Positions 32,236 to 35,686 of a DNA stretch of 35,686 bases are shown in pieces (the stretch's first letter is position 1; each line of letters opens with the position of its first letter). The notes below the pieces were generated by a model. It saw only the letters and a program-made list of their open reading frames with translations. It was not told where the DNA came from and did not search any database. This stretch comes from a virus, in the IMG/VR virus record IMGVR_UViG_3300025120_000218, positions 1 through 35,686 of that record. One strand, written 5' to 3'. Both the position numbers and the translations under genes were made by a program.

Positions 32236-33040
32236 GGGATATGTATGGTTCGCACTGAACAACTCAACAACAGATTACATTGAGCTCAGTAGGGAACTGG
32301 CAAAGAGCATAAAGAAATTCAACAAGCACAACAAGGTATGTGTGATAACAGACAAACCGGTCAAGGACGGACTGTTTGATTTTGTTAAGGTATTGAAGCA
32401 AGATGACAGTGCAGATCAGGAATGGAAACTTAACAACGAATACAAAGTATTCCACTGCACCCCCTTCACGCACACCATAAAACTCACAGCCGATATGTTA
32501 TTCACACAGAACACTGACTGGTGGTGGAACTATCTATGGCAACATGATCAAGTGTTCTCATACCATTGCAGGAACTACCAGGACGAAGTTATAAAACACA
32601 GTTTCTATAGGAAGCTTTTTGCAAGGAATGATCTTCCCGATGTGTATGATGGTTTGCACTACTTCAGGAAGAGCACAAAAGCAAAACATTTCTATGACTT
32701 GTGTGAGACAATCACAAAAAACTGGAAACAAGTCAAAGAAACAGTCCTCGTGGACTGTCATGACCAGCAACCAACAACAGACGTGGTGTATGCCCTGGCC
32801 AACAAGATACAGGATCCTTTACAGCAGGACAAGATAGATTATGAGTGGTTCAAGTTCATGCACAACAAACAGCACATAAACAAAATAGGCAAGAGATTCG
32901 AAAATGACAACTACCTTTATCCCATGAAAGTAGTAAACAAATTGTACATGGGTGGATACAGACAGCACAGGGTAGTACACTACCACAACAAGAAAATGAT
33001 AGGAGAATTAAGTGAACGAACTTTTGAAAGCACTCGCTAA
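32228..33040 (+). CDS. Glycosyltransferase-like protein 2 (270 aa)
   Basis: Distant relative of the previous protein with the same plan: GYVWFALNNSTTDYIELSRE, KKFNKHNKVCVITDKPVKDG, then TIKLTADMLFTQ where the first protein has ILMDCDYFV. Only the second Asp of the DxD is kept (Asp89, in Thr-Ala-Asp). Catalysis may therefore be altered, or it may be a partner subunit. The centre is rich in Trp and Tyr (TDWWWNYLWQHDQVFSYH). LPDVYDGLHYFRKSTKAKHF is followed by VDCHDQQPTTDVVYALA, which resembles a GT acceptor region. The C-terminal half is basic. It overlaps the gene before it by eight bases and the 103-aa gene after it by 29. It belongs to the same group as glycosyltransferase-like proteins 1 and 3, but with lower certainty. 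Confidence 0.5.
   Translation: MDRGYVWFALNNSTTDYIELSRELAKSIKKFNKHNKVCVITDKPVKDGLFDFVKVLKQDDSADQEWKLNNEYKVFHCTPFTHTIKLTADMLFTQNTDWWWNYLWQHDQVFSYHCRNYQDEVIKHSFYRKLFARNDLPDVYDGLHYFRKSTKAKHFYDLCETITKNWKQVKETVLVDCHDQQPTTDVVYALANKIQDPLQQDKIDYEWFKFMHNKQHINKIGKRFENDNYLYPMKVVNKLYMGGYRQHRVVHYHNKKMIGELSERTFESTR
33001..33005 (+). promoter_or_regulatory. Shine-Dalgarno AGGAG supporting a GTG start
   Basis: AGGAG lies 6 bases before the GTG at 33012, within the end of the previous gene. It is the reason to accept GTG as the start of the 103-aa protein. Confidence 0.65.
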
Positions 33041-33323
33041 TCTACCACCTGTTGAAAAGAAAATACACACTGTGACCATACAGGGAAAGACCATTGAAGT
33101 CAGTCTCGGAAAAAAATTAGAAATCATGAAAGCCACGAACGGTGAAGATGCATTTATGTTAGATGGGGATAAAATAATTCTAAAACCTGTGGAAAAAAAA
33201 ACAAAACGTAGATTGCCTATTCTTAAAAAAGATAAAACGGGTGGTCATTTCCATAACGGTGATCCTTTCTGGTTAGAAACAATAGCAGAGGAGGGTTACA
33301 TATGGCAGACAGAATCAGAGTAA
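33012..33323 (+). CDS. Small basic protein of unknown function (103 aa)
   Basis: Short protein starting at a GTG with a good Shine-Dalgarno. The first half is a small beta-rich unit (HTVTIQGKTIEVSLGKKLEI, MLDGDKIILKPV). A Lys/Arg stretch (EKKTKRRLPILKKDK) follows, then a conserved-looking end GGHFHNGDPFWLETIAEEGY with IW. Codons and base content differ from the neighbours: it is richer in A+T, roughly 30-38% G+C over 33081-33240. A run of nine A (33193-33201) is present. It lies between two glycosyltransferase-like genes and overlaps both, so it may be an adaptor or an acceptor of the modifying enzymes. That role is inference; I know of no function for it. Confidence 0.6.
   Translation: MNELLKALANLPPVEKKIHTVTIQGKTIEVSLGKKLEIMKATNGEDAFMLDGDKIILKPVEKKTKRRLPILKKDKTGGHFHNGDPFWLETIAEEGYIWQTESE
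33289..33294 (+). promoter_or_regulatory. Consensus Shine-Dalgarno AGGAGG for glycosyltransferase-like gene 3
   Basis: Perfect AGGAGG, 7 bases before the ATG at 33302 and inside the preceding gene. It is the strongest ribosome binding site in the window. Confidence 0.7.
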
Positions 33324-34207
33324 GTGATCTAGATTTCGTGTACATCAGTTACGCTGAACCCAACAGGGAAGAGAACTGGGCAGACCTCAAGAACAAGGTG
33401 CCATGGGCAAAACGTGTGGACGGTGTAAAAGGATTTGATTCGGCACACAAGGCCGCGGCCGAGACAGCAGAGACAGATTTCTTCATAAGCGTGGATGGTG
33501 ATAACATCATAGATGAAACTTTCCTATTGCAAACATTAGACTGGACAAAGACAGATAGGAAAGCAGTACACAGATGGAGAGCCAAGAACAACATCAACGG
33601 TCTTGTGTATGGCAATGGGGGGTTAGTTGGATGGGACAAAGAAATCTGCCTAAACATGAAGACACACGAGAATGCAGAAACAGAAGAAAATAGAATGGAT
33701 TTCTGTTGGGGAATGCCTCATGAAAATCTACACAACTGTTATTCCACCACAGTCATCAATGCAACTTCACAACAGGCCTTCATAGCAGGTTACAGGGAAG
33801 GTGTCAAGATGAGCACAGAAAAAGGCAAACCTATTACGGCAAAAAATTACAATAAATCTATCTGGAAGAACAATCTCAGTATATTGAGTACATGGTGCAC
33901 AATAGGTGCAGACATTGACAATGGCAAGTATGCCATGCTGGGTGCAAGGATGGGTTGTTTCTACACTGTTATAGAACCAAGCAATGAATTTTTTAGGATC
34001 AGTGATTTGACCGAACTAGAAAAATATTTTGCAGAATTGGCAGTAGAAAATGGCAACATCGATGAGGAGTTACAGTTGTTCGGAAACAGTCTAAGACAAC
34101 AACTGGACATACCGATCGCAGAATACTCTGAGGACGACAGCAAGTTCTATAGGTTTGTGATGCCACAACACAGGAACAAAGGAGTACAAGATCGTGAGTA
34201 CCAGTGA
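33302..34207 (+). CDS. Glycosyltransferase-like protein 3 (301 aa)
   Basis: GT-A-type protein of a family I associate with marine T4-like phages. It opens with LDFVYISYAEPNREENWADL, then KNKVPWAKRVDGVKGFDSAH. ETDFFISVDGDNIIDETFL carries a clear DxD motif (Asp65-Gly66-Asp67) for metal and sugar nucleotide. GLVYGNGGLVGWDKEICLNM resembles the acceptor-side loop, and MPHENLHNCYSTTVINAT suggests a beta-rich core. Beyond about residue 190 the protein is helical and mostly charged. It starts from a consensus Shine-Dalgarno inside the 103-aa gene and overlaps the radical SAM gene by 14 bases, so translation of the two is probably coupled. The substrate is unknown; co-occurrence with a radical SAM enzyme suggests modification of a sugar or a peptide. 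Class moderately certain. Confidence 0.65.
   Translation: MADRIRVSDLDFVYISYAEPNREENWADLKNKVPWAKRVDGVKGFDSAHKAAAETAETDFFISVDGDNIIDETFLLQTLDWTKTDRKAVHRWRAKNNINGLVYGNGGLVGWDKEICLNMKTHENAETEENRMDFCWGMPHENLHNCYSTTVINATSQQAFIAGYREGVKMSTEKGKPITAKNYNKSIWKNNLSILSTWCTIGADIDNGKYAMLGARMGCFYTVIEPSNEFFRISDLTELEKYFAELAVENGNIDEELQLFGNSLRQQLDIPIAEYSEDDSKFYRFVMPQHRNKGVQDREYQ
34178..34184 (+). promoter_or_regulatory. Shine-Dalgarno AAAGGAG supporting the GTG start of the radical SAM gene
   Basis: AAAGGAG lies 9 bases before the GTG at 34194, within the end of glycosyltransferase-like gene 3. It supports GTG as the real start. Confidence 0.6.
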
Positions 34208-35564
34208 TTACAAGCAAGACGCACTGAAGGCAAAAGAGAAGTTGGCCACGGTATCACCTACCATGTGCCTGGCCAAGTGGAATCAGACATCACTGCACCT
34301 GCCCACAGGACTGACGAACTCATGCTACCATCCACCACTGCACAAGATCGACGCACAAGCAGTCAAACGTAATCCCGCCGCACTGCACAACACACAAGAG
34401 AAAATGAATCAACGACAACAAATGCTAGAAGGAGAGCAACCTGAGGGTTGTTCCTACTGTTGGAACATGGAGAAGACTGGGGAGATGTCAGACAGGCACT
34501 ACAGATCCGGTGAACCATGGGCCATGCAGGACTTCGAAGACATCAGAAAGAATCCAATAGACGAACATTGGACACCGAGGTACGTGGAAGTCAACTTTAA
34601 CAACGCTTGTAATCTAAAGTGTAGTTACTGTTCTCCACAGTTCTCGACAACGTGGGGCAAGGAGATTGACAGGTATGGCCAATATCCCACATCTCCTCCC
34701 CACAACGCACCAGAACACTTCCAGGGAAGACGCAAACCCATACCCAACAGGGAGGACAATCCCTATGTCACCGCATTCTGGAAATGGTGGCCCACGCTGT
34801 ACAAGAATCTAAAGCACTTCCGTATGACGGGCGGGGAACCCATGATGGATGTGAACACGTACAAGGTGTTCCAGTACATAATGGACCATCCCAAGAAGGA
34901 TCTTCACCTGAACATAACATCAAACATGTGTCCCGCAGACAAGAAGCTGAAGGACAAGTACTTCAACATGGCCAAGAACATATGCATGGATGAGAAAGTG
35001 GAACACCTGATGCAGTTCGTCAGCGTAGATGCCTGGGGCAAACGAGCAGAGTACATACGTAATGGACTGGACTTCAACTACATGATGGACAACGTGGAGG
35101 AGTTCCTGGAGCGTATTCCTGTGCGTAACTCGATAACATTCATATGCACATACAACAACCTGAGTATAACAAGTATGGACAAACTGTTGGAGAAGATACT
35201 GGAACTGCGTACAAAGTACAGCAAGACCTATCAGAGGGTATGGTTAGATGTGCCCGTGCTGAGGCAACCCGCATGGCAACAGATCACACTGCTACCAGAG
35301 TCGTACCAGGCCATACACGAGAGCAACATAGAGTACATGCAGAAAAATTCCGGAGAAGAAAACGGCCTACACATATTCAAGGACTTCGAGATCCAGAAGA
35401 TGCAACGGAATCTCGCATACTGGAAAGAAAACGCGGACGCAAGTACGCAACAAAAAAAGAACTTCTACGCATTTTTTAACGAACACGATAGAAGACGTGG
35501 TACAAACTTCCTGAACATCTTCCCCGAGATGGAGGAATTTTACATGGAGTGTAAGAACACATGA
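34194..35564 (+). CDS. Radical SAM protein (456 aa)
   Basis: Radical S-adenosylmethionine enzyme. VEVNFNNACNLKCSYCSPQF holds the CxxxCxxC cluster (Cys139, Cys143, Cys146) that binds a 4Fe-4S centre, and FRMTGGEPMMD supplies the SAM-binding GGEP (213-216). LHLNITSNM and the downstream FVSVDAW match later strands of the radical SAM barrel. Before the core, a conserved-looking N-terminal part (MCLAKWNQTSLHLPTGLTNS, CYHPPLHKID, GCSYCWNME) has Cys25, Cys44, Cys86 and Cys89. These may bind metal or form part of the substrate pocket. No C-terminal SPASM-like Cys cluster is visible. It fits the class called twitch-domain radical SAM proteins in marine T4-like phages; the reaction is unknown. The next gene starts in a 4-base ATGA overlap and encodes a relative. 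Confidence 0.85.
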   Translation: MSTSDYKQDALKAKEKLATVSPTMCLAKWNQTSLHLPTGLTNSCYHPPLHKIDAQAVKRNPAALHNTQEKMNQRQQMLEGEQPEGCSYCWNMEKTGEMSDRHYRSGEPWAMQDFEDIRKNPIDEHWTPRYVEVNFNNACNLKCSYCSPQFSTTWGKEIDRYGQYPTSPPHNAPEHFQGRRKPIPNREDNPYVTAFWKWWPTLYKNLKHFRMTGGEPMMDVNTYKVFQYIMDHPKKDLHLNITSNMCPADKKLKDKYFNMAKNICMDEKVEHLMQFVSVDAWGKRAEYIRNGLDFNYMMDNVEEFLERIPVRNSITFICTYNNLSITSMDKLLEKILELRTKYSKTYQRVWLDVPVLRQPAWQQITLLPESYQAIHESNIEYMQKNSGEENGLHIFKDFEIQKMQRNLAYWKENADASTQQKKNFYAFFNEHDRRRGTNFLNIFPEMEEFYMECKNT

Positions 35565-35686
35565 ATGATCTAGAATACAAAAAACAAATATTAGATACAA
35601 AGAGTGCAAGTTTCTGTGGAGCCAAGTGGTACAATGCTACCATATGGTTGGGCAGTGGTATGACCACAAGTTGTCACCACCCACTT
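35561..35686 (+). CDS. Second radical SAM-family protein, N-terminal fragment (cut by window end)
   Basis: A reading frame opens at ATG 35561, overlapping the TGA of the previous gene as ATGA, and stays open to the last base (42 residues). Residues 18-42 read FCGAKWYNATIWLGSGMTTS then CHHPL. This matches the N-terminal segment of the preceding radical SAM protein (MCLAKWNQTSLHLPTGLTNS then CYHPPL): same Cys, Ala-Lys-Trp, Thr-Ser-Cys and His-Pro. The gene is therefore very likely a tandem paralogue. The CxxxCxxC core lies beyond the window, so catalytic competence cannot be checked. Coupled translation is likely from the overlap. Confidence 0.75.
   Translation, partial: MNDLEYKKQILDTKSASFCGAKWYNATIWLGSGMTTSCHHPL

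Noticed and set aside
33193-33211. Nine-A run as a -1 frameshift fusing the 103-aa protein to glycosyltransferase-like protein 3
   Set aside because: A -1 shift would enter the right frame but meets a TAG at 33209-33211 at once.
1-35686. CRISPR array, tRNA genes, insertion sequences or a diversity-generating retroelement
   Set aside because: No regular spaced repeats, no tRNA-like cloverleaf in the few short gaps, and no transposase, integrase or reverse transcriptase motifs were seen.

Overview
This window looks like about 36 kb of a T4-like marine myovirus genome. It is either a phage or a virus contig from a marine metagenome. Nearly every base is coding, and every gene I can support lies on the + strand. 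The adjacent hub, spike, gp25 and gp6 genes identify the lineage, and they are followed by a giant protein of the kind found in marine T4-like phages of cyanobacteria and SAR11. T4-type late-promoter words (NATAAATA) precede several structural genes. By eye G+C is in the low forties, and codons favour AGA/AGG for Arg and ATA for Ile. The host cannot be named from this window.

Region 1 (1-8500) is the baseplate: a 5'-truncated hub protein, a gp5-like spike, gp25 and gp6. The spike has an OB fold and a beta-helix, no visible lysozyme, and a C-terminal S74-type chaperone. Consecutive genes are joined by one-base TAATG stop/start overlaps, except before gp6, which has its own late-promoter candidate.

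Region 2 (8500-21525) is one uninterrupted 4341-residue virion protein. It carries a cupredoxin-like module, chitin-binding-like modules, a seven-repeat FG-GAP beta-propeller, an inserted module inside a GGSGYTTAP-type repeat, and a C-terminal string of fibre-like beta modules.

Region 3 (21535-31112) is the fibre and adhesin region. It holds a small structural protein, three paralogous fibre proteins sharing an N-terminal domain, a glycine-rich adhesin ending in a Hint (intein-like) domain, and another tail-associated protein. Inserted between the adhesin and the third fibre is a tightly overlapping enzyme cassette: an Asp/Asn beta-hydroxylase-like 2OG-Fe(II) oxygenase, a short SDR oxidoreductase, a GNAT-like acetyltransferase and a 58-residue protein.

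Region 4 (31166-35686) appears to be under different control. It starts at a sigma70-like promoter overlapping a 19-bp palindrome whose last base is the A of the start codon. It encodes a coiled-coil-like protein, three glycosyltransferase-like proteins, a 103-residue protein and a radical SAM enzyme. A second radical SAM-family gene starts in a 4-base overlap and runs off the window.

My reading (inference) is that the structural genes build the tail and host-recognition apparatus. The two enzyme groups probably modify protein or glycan, either on the phage's own fibres or on the host surface. The best candidates for an undescribed system are the Hint-adhesin plus oxygenase/SDR/GNAT cassette and the glycosyltransferase/tandem radical SAM module.
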